From NCBI RefSeq assembly GCF_023078275.1, contig NC_062993.1:806001-870000 (forward strand): a stretch of 64,000 nt of DNA, given 5' to 3'. Under the pieces are notes generated by a model. That model saw only the letters and a list, made by a program, of their open reading frames with translations. It ran no database searches and had not been told where the DNA came from. Below are positions 41,827 through 53,552 of this stretch, piece by piece (the stretch's first letter is position 1; each line of letters begins with the position of its first letter). The position numbers and the translations under genes are program-made. Source of the DNA: Leguminivora glycinivorella (Eukaryota > Arthropoda > Insecta > Lepidoptera > Tortricidae).

Positions 41827-43076
41827 TTGGGTTGGTAAGAAAGTAATGAGCGAATCAAAACCAATATTGTAATTTTTATTTAATTTATTATTTTAATCAT
41901 TTATCAAAAATATAACGGCCTTCGTTATCTACTACTTGTCTCCATCGTTCTGGTAAAGAATGAATAGCATCGGCGAAGAAGTTCTTAGGTTTAGATTCAA
42001 AAAACTCAGCTATGTACTGTCGTAGATGGGCTTGATCATCGAACTTTTTTTCATTCAAGGCATTGCTTAGCGATCTGAACAATGCGTAATCCGTAGGTGC
42101 CAAGTCTGGAGAGTACGGTGGATGAGGTATCACTTTCCAACCTAGCTCCAATAGCTTTAGCCGAGTCACTTTTGCAATGTGTGGGCGAGCATTGTCGTGT
42201 AAGAAAAAACTTTAGCATGCTGTGGACGATTCTGACAGATTTTTTGGTTTAAATTTTCAAGCTGATTACAGTATACTGATGCGGTAACAGTCATTCCACT
42301 TGGTAGGAGTTCCCAGTGAATAATACCATGAATATCCCACCAAACGGATAGCATAACTTTTTTCGGGTGAGGCTATGTTTTTGGTGCCTCTATTCCTTTT
42401 TCGTTTGGAGCTAGCCACTGACGTTTGCGTGTGTGATTTATATATAAGACCCATTTTTCATCTCCAGTGATAAGATGGTCCAACCAGTTGAATGTGCGGC
42501 GAAAAGACAGAAGTTGTATGCAGATATCGGCACGGCGGTTTTGTTGATCTCTATCAAGTTCGTGCGGTATCCAAACACTGTATTTGTAGTTTTTTCCCAA
42601 CTCGTGTAAATGTGTTTCTATGGTGACATGAGAGCAGCCTAACTCGGTAGCAAGAGTACGACTCGTTAGCCTCGGATCTCCTTCAATTAAGGTTTTTAAT
42701 TTGGCTACATCAATCTTCACCGGTCGACCAGACTTAGGTTGATCTGATAATGAAAAGTCGCCACTACGAAACCGCTGGAACCATCGTTTTGCCGTGGCCT
42801 CAGACACACCTTCAGGAGCAACACGCTGACATATATTACTCACTGCTTCGGCGGCTGAATGGCCAGACTGAAATTCATATAGTAAGCAATGCCTTACATG
42901 CACTTTTAATTCGTCCATTTTCTTCCTTATATTAGCTCGGCGACAGCTAGTGAATGACTGACGAGAAACTGTGCGACTCGCCCTTTATATACTTTCGACC
43001 ATAGAAGATTCTAGAACTCTCTCAAAAATTTTATGTGGAATTCAATCGATCGCTCATTACTTTCTTACCAACCCAA
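41827..43076 (-). mobile_element. Full-length mariner transposon (1250 bp)
   Basis: Perfect 27-bp terminal inverted repeats beginning TTGGGTTGGTAAGAAAGT, flanked by TA (41825-41826 and 43077-43078). The transposase gene is complete in extent but inactivated. Confidence 0.95.
41897..42918 (-). pseudogene. Mariner transposase, one stop and one frameshift
   Basis: The N-terminal 181 codons carry the paired helix-turn-helix DNA-binding region, the WIPHEL linker (near 116) and the first catalytic Asp in GDEKWVLY (Asp153). An in-frame TAG at 42373-42375 then interrupts the frame, which continues to 42166 in the same phase. A one-base loss in an A6 run (42204-42209, T6 on the coding strand) shifts the frame just before the second catalytic Asp. 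The last 90 codons hold the third Asp in YSPDLAPTDYALF, fitting a D,D34D mariner. Family length (~340 codons) is preserved. The damage is light, so the copy is young or the shift is a sequence error; the TAG would still inactivate it. Confidence 0.9.
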
Positions 43077-43277
43077 TATTTTTTCACAAGTTTATGATCA
43101 AAATGATCCGTCGGGTGAGTCTGGTCCACCAGAATCCGAACATCCGAATATTGAACAAAACATACACTAGAAATGTGCTTAGCAAGGATGGTTTTTAACA
43201 AACTTATTCTTCCATGTTAGGTAAATGTATCCAACATCTCCAGTAGATACTCAGCTAACTAACATATCATATCATAA

Positions 43278-43580
43278 TATTGTCTTCGGTCACGCCGTGT
43301 CTTGCGTGGGCGACGGTCGCGCGACCGTCATACTTCCATATCGATAAGGTTTGATTTCGTATGCGTCGCATCGCCGTCGCGCGACCATCGCGCGACCATC
43401 GCCCACGCAAGCCACGGCGTTACCGCGATAGTTACTCATGAAATAAAACTATGGAAACGGATTAAATCGCGTATAATGAATTTACGATTCATCCCGACGT
43501 TTCGAACACTTTACAGCGTTCGTGGTCAACCGGTGACGGATTCATTATACGCGATTTAATCCATTTCCATAGTTTTATTT
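43278..43580 (+). mobile_element. Family T repeat, best copy, with inverted ends
   Basis: AAATAAAACTATGGAAACGG … GTATAATGAAT is mirrored at 43541-43580, so family T is an inverted-repeat element. Near its left end it is interrupted by MITE H (43293-43419). The uninterrupted target sequence is preserved at 30396. Confidence 0.82.
43293..43419. mobile_element. Harbinger-type MITE H, copy 3, nested (127 bp)
   Basis: The same termini as copies 1 and 2. The flanks are TCA (43290-43292) and TTA (43420-43422). The empty site in family T reads TTA, so the left flank has one later substitution. Confidence 0.88.
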
Positions 43581-43599
43581 AATATCATATCATATCACA

Positions 43600-43845
43600 A
43601 TATACATTCGCCTCGCCTGCGTCTTGCAACAACATGCTGAGTTCCCTACTGCACACATTGCTGGACAGACAAGTGTAATTTTCTGTTTGTGTGTATATAA
43701 TTTTCTTAGGATGTTTTTGTGTACGTGTTAATTTTTATTATCTGTTTCTTTTTTTTTTATTTCACCATTTTGTCCTGTGTATGTGTGCTGTACTGAATAA
43801 ATGTCTTTTTCTTTCTTTATTTCTTTCTTTCTTTCATATCAGTAT
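43600..43845 (+). repeat. Retroelement 3' end remnant with (TTTC)n tail
   Basis: GTACTGAATAAATGTC carries an AATAAA and is followed by TTTTTCTTTCTTTATTTC and further CTTT units. This is a common arrangement at non-LTR 3' ends. No RT sequence remains. Confidence 0.45.
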
Positions 43846-44165
43846 GTGTAGATATCCTGAAACATTTCTGGTGGAAACTCAGTCCACCAACATATCAAAA
43901 ATATGGTCAAAATCTCTTGTGGAAACGCAGCCTCAACACAAAACACAGTCATTGACCCTAAACCTAATCACACGCACAAAGACCCGACTCATAACTCGCG
44001 AACAAACACTTGGAAGCGTGACTTTTAATATCTTTATCCGTTTTAAAATATCAAATTATAATATTAAACATTCTCAGGCGAGATTCATTTATCAGAGACG
44101 TACAAAGGACCCCGTTGGGAGGGGACAGTGGAGCTGATATACAGTACGTCATCTTTCCATCTAAG
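43846..44165. other. No gene seen
   Basis: A 148-codon frame (43691-44137) spans the tail repeat and this interval but has no recognisable domain. Confidence 0.4.
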
Positions 44166-44400
44166 ATACTTTTCAGTACAGATGGTGTTTTTTACGCACT
44201 AGTGCGAGAAGTGGTTCATTATACGCCAGGTCGAAACTTCGGAGGGTCATCTGTCCTGAAAAACTTCGTATGATATACGTGCGAAAAGGAAATTCGTAAC
44301 TCGTGTCGATTTAAAACACTCCCTTCGGTCGTATTTTAATTTATTGCCACTCGTTTCGAACTTCCTTTTTTCGCACTAGTATCGTAATGTACCTACTATT
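44166..44400 (+). mobile_element. Half copy of the 6698-7136 MITE family
   Basis: Contains CAGTACAGATGG, GTGCGAGAAGTGGTTCATTA, CGTGCGAAAAGGAAATTCGT and the TTGCCACTCGTTTCGAACTT block. It ends at ATCGTAATGTAC like the parent family. Confidence 0.8.
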
Positions 44401-44404
44401 TTAT

Positions 44405-44640
44405 GGTTTCAGTGCCACTCTTGACAAATAGAAGGGGTTGAAAGAAAACAAAAATATGACATTGCAGTGACAGGTTGCCAGTCTCTCGCCTATACACCAC
44501 ACTTTTACCCATATCCCACAGTCGACTTCTACGACACCCGCGGGAAGAAAGGGGGTGGTGAAATTCTTAATCCGTCACCACACCAAACTTGATTAGCTTC
44601 ATGTGTTCTGCCTACCCCTTTATGGGATACAGGTGTAATT
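44405..44640. repeat. Family S retroposon with 5' inversion
   Basis: The 5' part (about 44410-44583) is in minus orientation. The last ~45 bp (TTCATGTGTTCTGCCTACCC … GGATACAGGTGTAATTT) is in plus orientation, with a short junction CAAACTTGATTAG. This is the arrangement produced by twin priming during LINE reverse transcription. Confidence 0.82.
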
Positions 44641-45649
44641 TACAAACTAATATTTGCATGGTATAATGGTGAGGTAAGCTATTTCGCCTAATTTTGTTGT
44701 GAATATCTGCAACATCAGGGAACTGCCACAAGTGTCTTAGTCTAACATGCTAGCAACCATTCTCATTACGTGCGATATTAAAGAATCATGTTTCAGGCAA
44801 TGCAAATAGAATAAAGGATTGTTAATTGTTGTACAAAATTGAAGGCCTAATCTGGGAAGTGTTTTTTAATTTCCATTTCCCTGACATTTATGACATTATC
44901 ATGGCGTTTAGCAATAAAAATAGGCACAAATTATATATCAAAATTAGTGTACACATACCTGCGTTTTCCAAGAAAATAATAAACTACTTTACTTGACCTG
45001 TGACTAGACTCAGAGAATGTTAGTAGTGACGTGAATATTTCAACAAAGTAAGAGGTTCAAATCTGAATGGTTAAAATTTTTCGTGTATTTAACGCGATGA
45101 CATTTAGAAGCATGTGACCTGCTGTCCCTGTCTCTACCATGTCCTCACAGCACCAAACCATACCTCAAAACCACACTACACAACCACTTTACAATTCCCC
45201 CTCTCCCTCCTTATCCAACCCCCCACGCCAGAAAGAGACAACAAGCTACCAACCTCACCAAACAAACCCAAACAGTGAGGTGTCAAGTATGGCTACCTTT
45301 TTACAAATGTGTCTTGATAACTATATTAAACGTATAAAAATGTTTGTCCGTCTGTTTTTTTGTTTGTAGCTTGTTACTATGTTGGGTTTTTATTGTGTTT
45401 TGACGTGATTGGCTGTTATAGGTTTTGGTTTGAAGGCTGTATCTTTTTAATTTGATTAGTTTATTGGTTTTTTAAAACTTAATTATGTGGGTGCGAGTTA
45501 TAAAATTGCATTGACCTCAGTTATTATGCGTTTAAAACATGTTAGTTAGAATTAAGATAATGTCTATAATTTTTATAATGAGAGGTTTTTGTCTCTTGTA
45601 TGTACTTTTAATTAACTTTAACTGTATTACATCTACCTGACTAATTGGA
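44641..45649. other. No gene seen
   Basis: AT-rich with a short C-rich patch (CCCCCTCTCCCTCCTTATCC near 45198). Frames here are short and featureless. Confidence 0.45.
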
Positions 45650-46081
45650 ATATTAAAAATGTTAGGCAAGTTAATGAAGCAGGAACATGTCCGGTCTGTC
45701 CAAGTCACAGAAATGAAGATGCTTCGGTGGATGTGCGGAGTAACGAGGCTCGACAGGATACGCAATGAACATGTTCGCGGTAGCCTCGGAGTACGTGATA
45801 TCGCCGATAAGCTACAAGAAAGTCTACTGAGAAGGTATGGACACGTAAAAAGAAGGCCTCCTGAGTACATAGGAAACGTTGCTATGGATCTGAGCATTGC
45901 TGGGTCCCGAGGAAGAGGAAGACCGAAGATGAGATGGGCAGATACCATAGCAAAAGACATGAGAGCCTGCGATGTTTCAGTCGACGACACGTCCGATCGT
46001 GCGAAGTGGAAGGAAAGGACAGGAAAAGCAGACCCCAACATCAGATGGGAATAATAATGCTGAGGAGAGAGAGAGAGAGAG
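45650..46081 (+). pseudogene. Non-LTR (RTE-like) RT C-terminal fragment with (GA)n tail
   Basis: The 131-codon frame 45659-46054 contains EMKMLRWMCGVTRLDRIRNE, RYGHVKRRPPEYIGN and GRGRPKMRWADTIAKDM, the standard C-terminus of an insect RTE-like endonuclease-RT. The catalytic domain is absent. A GAGAGA tail (46063-46092) follows the stop within ~10 bp, so this is the element's genuine 3' end. The 201-codon minus-strand frame over it is a shadow. Confidence 0.8.
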
Positions 46082-46431
46082 AGAGAGAGAGGCAAGTTAA
46101 TGACAAGTTTTAATACATTACGTCTAAGCTGTCTCACAAATCATTTAAATTTACTTTCAATTTGATTTTAAAGTAAGGTCTATATTCATGAAATAAAAGG
46201 TCATATATTAAGGTATATTTTTACAAATATTTTCATGTTTCGTAAATTTTTTTTTTGTTTTTTGCTCATTATTAAATGCATTAGGATTAGTTTCCACCTT
46301 ACAGAATACCGCAGCAATATAACACTAGACTTTACTCATAATATTGGATTCCTACCGACGAGTAAAGAGCTCAACAGCACTTCTGGAGTAGCATAGATTA
46401 CAGACAGACAGACGGACAGAGTCGCACCATA
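46082..46431. other. No gene seen
   Basis: The (GA)n tail, then AT-rich sequence including CAGACAGACAGACGGACAGA near 46401. Confidence 0.45.
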
Positions 46432-46554
46432 AGTGCGTTTTCACATTATCCTATAAATATCGGATGTAGGACCGATATCCCATACATTACAGGCGCCATC
46501 TTGGATTTTTTCCATTGAAATCCTTCCGACATCCGATTTCGGATCAGATAATGT
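46432..46554 (+). mobile_element. MITE family F, left part of a split copy
   Basis: AGTGCGTTTTCACATTATCC … CGATATCCCATACATTACAG matches the complete copy at 57588-57737. The right terminus (TGTGTAAACGGACT) reappears only at about 48373-48386, after the 1.8-kb insertion. Confidence 0.75.
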
Positions 46555-48370
46555 GGATGGTGATAAGCAATAATGTGTCAACCCACAAAAACTAAAAAAT
46601 GAGATTTTAATGCCATGTTATAGCTGGATTTTTAAACTTCTATTTGCAAAAATGACCTTTTCATTTTGAAAATTTTCACTATCCCAAAAGTAAAAAAATA
46701 GGTTAACACAAATCCTTTATCGTGTGTTGCCTGTTTTGCATTAATGTGTCAAGAACCTTAACTTATTATAGTAATTGGCAGAAGACATATTTAAATTACA
46801 ATAATGTGTTATGAGGGTTGACTCAACGATTTTTTTTCACTTGACTCATTCTTGCAAAACGCAATAAATGACATAGTTACCCACTATGAGACTTGAATGA
46901 TTATTGCAAAATGATATTTTATTCGTTGTTTTATGCTACGACCCGTGTTATAAAACATAAGTTATTATTGTTAAATTATATTCGGGTCATAAATTGTTCG
47001 TTTTTGGTGTAAGTACCATGACACTATATTGTAAAATATAACTGTTCATATTAATTTATGTTTGAATAAGTTATGACTTAGTCCATTAGTATATTTTTGC
47101 ACATGAATGGTAAATTCAGTACGAAATTTAACATTTTAAGTCATGAATATACATATTCGACTATTCGTTATTATAATTTGCAAACATTTTTTACAAGTAC
47201 GTGTTCATATAAAAATCTTATATAAGCTACTATTTTTTTATAATTACTAAATTACATTAAGACGTGTTAATGTATGCATAAAAATATTGTTTGATTTTTG
47301 AATACTTACTATATGGTAGTTTATTATTTTGTTAAAGATATTTTATGTTTTGTTCTTGTACAAGTCATGAGTTATTCATAATTTAAATGACTTAGTCTAT
47401 TTCTTAGCGTAAAAAAATATTTTGTTGTATATTTTAGATAAATAGTTTATTTTGTTTAAAGATGATTATTTGGTTTTTGTAACGATTTTTTGTTGAAAAA
47501 GCACAGATAATTTAAATATGTGTCTAGAAATGATCATTACTCTAATAGTTAATTTATAGTATTTTATTTAACAGGCGTTTAAAGGAGGTCAAGAAATATG
47601 AGTGGCGTACTTTCCACGAGTATTTTGGAGTCAGTTAAATACCATTGCATACAATACTTTTACAACGACCATGCACTTAGTTTTTAATAGTTTTTTTTTA
47701 ATAATTCTCGCGAAATTCACACTGTTTCCTGTATTGCAAAGGTTTGCACTGTCAGCTCAGCTGCCCAAAGCCTTCCCGCGCACGCACGCAGTAGCGTTAA
47801 TGCAATGCGTTGCCATGATTATAGAACCAAACAATGCGTTTTCAGTTTTTTCGATACGCACAATCCTGTAAATGACGAATAACAGTTCGGGAGTAGAAAT
47901 ATCATTAAAAGATTTGATTAATAAATAATGTATTGATTCCTACATACCTAATAACATAAGTGACCATGACTGATATGTTACTTAACACTTATAAAGTTAA
48001 AAATATGCATTGGTAGAGTATTTTACAACAACAATTTATGTGCTTTAACATGTTTATTTAAGACTCATAGATATTTTTAAACAATTAGCAAAAGTGGGTT
48101 AAGTATCATAACACAGTCTTGAAAAAGTTTAACGTCGTCGAACAATTCGCAATAAAAGAAAAGGGCATTATTTCGTCAAATTGAAGTTTGTTTTGAAATT
48201 AAGCTACAATAATCACTACTACTGAACGTATTATAGCTGGAAAACACAACAATCTATATAAAAACAATTTTTTTTAAAGAGAAACACGAAAAAATGAGAA
48301 AAAATCTTTAGACGCCATTTTCTCAAAATGGTTGGCGTGTGGGTTGACACATTGTTGCTTATCAGCATCC
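46555..48370. mobile_element. 1.8-kb non-autonomous TIR element inserted in MITE F
   Basis: GGATGGTGATAAGCAATAAT…GTGTCAACCCACA is mirrored at 48338-48370 with two mismatches. ATGT flanks both sides (46551-46554 and 48371-48374). The interior is AT-rich with AATGTGTCAAG-like internal repeats near 46743 and 46802. No transposase is seen; frames such as 47602-47871 are unrecognised. Confidence 0.8.
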
Positions 48371-48444
48371 ATGTGTAAACGGACTAAGGCTTTGTTTTGT
48401 ACCTTTTTGGTATAAAAATAAGTGATTCTTTGATTTTTTTGGAT

Positions 48445-48775
48445 ACTACATCGGTGGCAAACAAGCATACGGTCCGCCTGATGGAAAGCAGTCACCGTAA
48501 CCTATGGACGCCTGCAACTCAAGGAGTGTCACATGTGCGTTGCCAACCCATTAAAAACTCATACACTCCCTTTTGCTGTGTTAAGTATACACAGCAATAA
48601 CCTAACCACAAAATTAAAGTTTTGAAAAAAACCCCGACCGCGACATAGTAGACCGATTTTCATGAAACATGGCTAAGAACACTCCCGACTAACTCAGCTT
48701 TCAAACAAAAAAAAAAAACTTAATTGAAATCGGTTCATCAGTTCGGGAGCTACGATGCCACAGACAGACACACAC

Positions 48776-48817
<42 letters not shown>

Positions 48818-48896
48818 GAATAGACAGACACGTCAAACTTATAACACCCCGTCGTTTTTGCGTCGGGGTTAAAAGGAGTGTGTACGTTTCTAATAA
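48445..48896 (+). repeat. Family L repeat interrupted by family C
   Basis: GGTGGCAAACAAGCATACGG … TGCTGTG…CACAGCAA (to about 48597) resumes as AGGAGTGTGTACGTTTC at 48872. The intact order is seen at 8023-8070. Confidence 0.78.
48598..48870 (+). repeat. Family C repeat with (CAGA)n, inserted in family L
   Basis: TAACCTAACCACAAAATTAA … CATGGCTAAGAACACTCCCG … (CAGA)n … CGTCGTTTTTGCGTCGGGG. It is a copy of the 40440-40625 family with a CAGACAGA microsatellite towards its 3' end. Confidence 0.75.
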
Positions 48897-49529
48897 GCAA
48901 AGCCATAGGTCACAACTATGCCCCTAATAGTCCTGCCTCCACATTACCCGCGCAACTTTAATAAATACACCCCTTTAATAAATCCCGGGTACGATTCGGG
49001 ACGGTTTTATTTAGCTTAAAGTAAATATTTTATGTGTGACGAAGCCTGTTGCGGATATCATCATTGGTTTGTTTGACAAAAAAAAAAAAAAAAAAATACA
49101 CTCATTCACGTTAACATCATGATTTGTCTCACTTCACATAGTTAAATATGAACCCTAAACCATTTCACTATGGTTTATTTTAACTTACTAGATGATACGC
49201 AAGATAGTACGGGCATAATCATTAATATGTCATTTTATTTTAATGGAATATAATATTGTCAAGTTGTGTGCGAAATACGACTTAATGCTCGTATGTTAAG
49301 CGTTTTATAGGGCTAGTTTATTATAACATTTATAACGACTGAGAGAGATAGATAACTTAGAAAGAGAGGTATGTAATGTTGTCTTATTGCTTGTAGAGTC
49401 AGTCTCAAATAAGTTGGCACCGATTTTTAAGCACTGCCTCTGGGTTGAGTAAAAGTCATATTTAAATAGAAGTTTGACATTTCAAATAATTTTGACGAGG
49501 CCGGCAAAATCGTTGCAAACTTTATTATT
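48897..49529. other. No gene; poly-A tract
   Basis: A run of ~19 A at about 49079-49096. Otherwise AT-rich. Confidence 0.5.
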
Positions 49530-49692
49530 ACTAACTTTTACCCGCGGCTTTGCTCGCGTTAGAAAGAGACAAAAAATAGCCTATGTCACTGTCCATCTCT
49601 TCAACTATCTCCACTTAAAAATCATGACAATTCGTCGCTCCGTCTTGCCGTGAAAGACGGACAAAAAAACAGACACACATACTTTCCCATTT
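49530..49692 (-). repeat. Family G repeat, minus copy
   Basis: The inverse of GCCGCGGGTAAAAGTTAGT at the left edge and of GTGAAAGACGG near 49650. Matches 9152-9305. Confidence 0.78.
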
Positions 49693-50179
49693 ATACATTT
49701 TATATAATTATGTATATAATTATATAATGTTAATATGGATAGACTCTAAGATTCACGCTCACACTTATTTCAGAGCATAGAAATAAATATTTCTGTCAGC
49801 AATAATACACTCTACCGTCCACCGACATCATATGTACTCTCAATTACCAACGACCTCTATGGATCAGCGATTTATAACAAATCAGAAGCCATCACGTCTC
49901 ACAATGGCCGTCTTAGGTTCATTAGTCATGTGGAGGGGGGGGCTACCGTGGCTACAACATCATTACCAGTTCAACTATAAAAGAGCAAATGGCTACTAAA
50001 CTTATGCCTTAGTATGGTAGGGTGACTGTGGGTTTGAATTTTGTAGGATAGTCCTTATCTATGATGCAGTTAAATTGTTAATAGAATAGAAATAGTTTAT
50101 TTGTGGTACACATTACAATACACACAAAGACATTTAATTATACACACACATTTTATTATTTAATAGATATTATATCTAG
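49693..50179. other. No gene seen
   Basis: AT-rich with short palindromes (TATATAATTATGTATATAAT near 49702). Confidence 0.4.
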
Positions 50180-50546
50180 TCGTAAACTAGAACATTCCTT
50201 TGCTAATCTGCGAATTGATAACGTGCAAGTCAATCAGTGCTAACCCGTTATACTTACTTGCGTATTTTTTACATGCAATTAACTTCAGTCAGGTGCGGAA
50301 CTTTGGACCGTCAACATCAGCTCCCGAGGATGCCTCGTAGAGAGGCGAAAAACACGTGTCGAGTTTTGTATTTTTGGTGGTGGGTTGTTATATTTATTTG
50401 CGTATTTATTTTTATTTTTGCGGTGGGAGGGTAGGAAAATTAATTGCATGTAAAAAATACGTAAGTAAGTATAACGAGTTAGCACTGATTGACTTGCACG
50501 TTATCAATTCGCAGATTAATTAGCAAAGGAATGTTCTAGTTTACGA
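50180..50546. mobile_element. Fold-back element, ~104-bp arms
   Basis: TCGTAAACTAGAACATTCCT … GCAATTAA (50180-50283) is mirrored at about 50440-50546 with a 4-base length difference and two substitutions. The ~155-bp loop includes GATGCCTCGTAGAGAGGCGA and CACGTGTCGAGTTTTG, itself a short hairpin. Confidence 0.88.
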
Positions 50547-51263
50547 TTAACATGGATTTCCGCAAAGTAACGCCTGATTCCATCGATTATTATTATATCT
50601 AGATTTATAATTGAAAAAACTCTAAAACCGCATGGATTCTTGCCAATAACAGTCATATAGGACAGAAATATAGAGGCCACTTCAAAGACAATTTTTTCAT
50701 AGCTCTGAAAGTCTCTTAAAAGTACAATAATATCTAAATGTGGAGGCTAGTTTAAATAAGTTTGTTTGCAAAAAAAACATTTTTGGCACAAGCTTTTATC
50801 GCCGACTGTAGCTTTCTTTCAACAGTCATCTACTGCTCTCCGATACGTTTCTAAAAACCCCTTACCCGATGGGGACACGACGTTTCATAACAGAGTTCCT
50901 ATGACAACCTTTCTGTTCTATCATCAGATCAGCTCCATGATACCAAAATATTGCATTGTCACGTGATTTACCTATAAGTGCGAAATTTCAGCTCAATCGG
51001 AAACCAGGAATTGGGCCAAATTTAGCTTCTACGTTTTGACCCAAACTAACATACTAACAAGGTAAGTTGAATAAAAACTTATAAAAATTGTACATATAAA
51101 TACCATATATTAATTTCATTGACGTTGGAGCAACTTCTGTTAATATTCCTTTTATTTGCCTTTTCCATAAATGCTTCCTTCCGTAATTCATCGATTTTTT
51201 GTTTCCTTCTTTCATTTTTTCTTCAACTTTCTTTTGAACAATTGTGTTGCTTCGCTAAACTTC
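50547..51263. other. No gene seen
   Basis: A 66-codon frame at 50766-50966 is unremarkable. No repeats recognised. Confidence 0.4.
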
Positions 51264-51545
51264 AAGAAACTTTAAACTTTAAAATCGGGTAAATCCATTG
51301 TGCTTTAAGGTTGATTATGTAGGTATAAAAATATTAAGTATATACTTAATCTGAAAAATAATCAACCTTAAGGCCGATAGTCCACTATCATATGTTTATC
51401 ATAGAAATATGATCATATGTACAGACATTTCTCCGTGAAGAAAAAAGGTCGGCATGTGGCCTATGATCATATTTATATGATAAACATATGATAGTGGACT
51501 ATCGGCCTAAATCAGAATGCATTTACCCGAGTTTAAAGTTAAGCG
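51264..51545. mobile_element. Three-level palindrome
   Basis: The outer pair AACTTTAAAATCGGGTAAAT versus ATTTACCCGAGTTTAAAGTT (about 51271-51290 and 51520-51540) encloses two hairpins. One is TAAGGTTGATTA mirrored within 51308-51370. The other is a MITE with ~45-bp arms at about 51369-51510 (AAGGCCGATAGTCCACTATC). The outer right end runs into TTAAGCGACA at 51539. Confidence 0.75.
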
Positions 51546-52766
51546 ACATAATTATAGTCGGGATGTAAAAAAATATTTTAATAAATAATTGCAATACTTT
51601 TAACTAGAGACTATCCCAAAATACAGGTAACGAATGGTCACCCCGTCTTAACTGCTTGAATAAACATCGTTAACAGTGATAGATATGGGTAGTTATGAAA
51701 ATAAACTAAAAGATACCATCCTAACGAGCTACTCTACCAAAAAACATAACTTCACGACCAATATCACAAACACTGCATCCATGGCTGCTTTTAAAACTAT
51801 TTATTTTACATTAATATTAAACTTTTAAGATTACAAGCGACTTTTTCTGTCTTTTGTACCCGTTTGCACACGATGTATATTCTAATTTCATTTAAATAAC
51901 GTCATTGACTGCTTTATTTAACTTTAGTTTATATAATTTATAAATACGTCGGCGCTTTAGAGCAATTAGTAGCATTTTCGCTCACTAGATGGCGTTATAA
52001 TCAATTTGCCTAATTCAAAATTTTAAATTTAGAATTAACCGTTGGTATGAAAGGAGCAATGGAGCTGAGACAGTACTGTGAAAACGTTAGAGTTTTTAGA
52101 AGATTTAAGAATTGGTAGAGGTTTTGGAAGATGCCCCGCTGTGACGTAATAATTCTAAGTTCATCCTTTTCGTATCAATTGAAAACATGTTGCGTTCGTC
52201 TCTTTTTCTCATACACAAACAGTTTAGTGCTGTGATTGATCTTAGTTTACTAAGGAATAGACATGACTTTAACAAATATAATGAACCTGAGACCTTTCAA
52301 ATGCTTGTATTTTACTAATTTAGATAATGTATAATATGTATTTTATAATAATAGCTAGACCACTAAAAGCCGTTAAAGACCTTTATAAATAAAACAAATA
52401 TCAGATACCTTTCGTAATGAATACATGCTTATAAAATGAAGCTTTTGGCAAAATATTTTTTTTTTTCATATTTACCACAGCATTGTTTTTAAAATTTAAA
52501 GAACGACTTGTCAGCTTTTTACAAAAAAATACAAAAATACAAAAAGTTTATTTCATTACCAGACATAGATAAAATATAGGATTAAACAGTAGGTATAGTT
52601 ACATTCAGAGATAAAATACAGTGTGGTTAGCAATAGCCCTCACACTAGGTCAAGCCTGTGACGTGACGTGGGGGCTCAGTGAAGTACCAGAAGAAGAATT
52701 TTATAATTATAGTAGTAATATTTACCTAGTAGTAATCACTTTATTGTGTAAAACAAATTTATATAC
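51546..52766. other. No gene seen
   Basis: AT-rich. Contains ATACAAAAATACAAAAAG near 52530 and a mixed-composition block near 52625-52690 that may be an old repeat. Confidence 0.45.
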
Positions 52767-52928
52767 GACTAGCTTTTGCCTGCGGCTTCGCTCGCGTTAG
52801 AAACAAACAAAATGTAGCCTATGTCACTTTCCATCCCTTCAACTATATCCATTTAAAAAATCACGTTAATTCGTCGCTCCGTTTTGCCGTGAAATACGGA
52901 CAAATAGACACACACACTTTCCCATTTA
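52767..52928 (-). repeat. Family G repeat, minus copy
   Basis: Starts ACTAGCTTTTGCCTGCGGCT and includes TTCGTCGCTCCGTTTTGCCG. Same family as 8930-9085. Confidence 0.78.
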
Positions 52929-53552
52929 TAATATCTGCACTTCTCTGCCGAGAGTCACAAGTCAGAAGCAGATCATAAATAATATACTTCGAAAAGGTAT
53001 AATTAAATAAGAAATAAGATATTATTAAAATGAAAATCATCTCTACATCGTTCCAGCTCTACATTATCCTTCGCGTGTGAAGTACGGACTTCTCGAATTA
53101 ATTACACTCTCCACCCGCACATATATTATATGTAACGCAATCCCTATATTATTTTATTGGCTTCGAGAATCCTGTCCGTTTTACACCTCGAACACTTTTC
53201 AAAAGGACGTATCTGATTACCAATTTGTATGTGAGTTATGACGTTTTGAAAATTACTTTATGTCGAAAAGGTGTGTTCGATTTTGTGTATAATTATTATT
53301 GGAGTGAAGCGAAAATTTGCATACTTGCGTTTTAACAGGGGACGGCCGCGCAAATTCGCCTTTTCATACAAACGTAGTTTTAATTTTTCTCTAAGGTACA
53401 GCAGGGCAAATCTCTACTGGGGGGCAATTGTGACTGATCCATGTTTTCCATTATTACACTATGATATTGAGTTCTACATGTATTCACTGAATACGCCTAC
53501 TATATATAACTGGCGGACACTCTATTTAATAATGCAAACATTGTAAAACATA
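52929..53552. other. No gene; repeat-derived end
   Basis: From about 53325 a dispersed-repeat style begins (CAGGGGACGGCCGCGCAAAT, then GGGCAAATCTCTACTGGGG), related to 35266-35390. Confidence 0.45.

Noticed and set aside
45532..46137. 201-codon minus ORF
   Set aside because: Antisense of the RT fragment and (GA)n tail; the plus frame carries recognisable RT motifs.
48694..48927. ORFs rich in Asp-Arg-Gln-Thr or Cys-Leu-Ser-Val
   Set aside because: Translation of the (CAGA)n tract.
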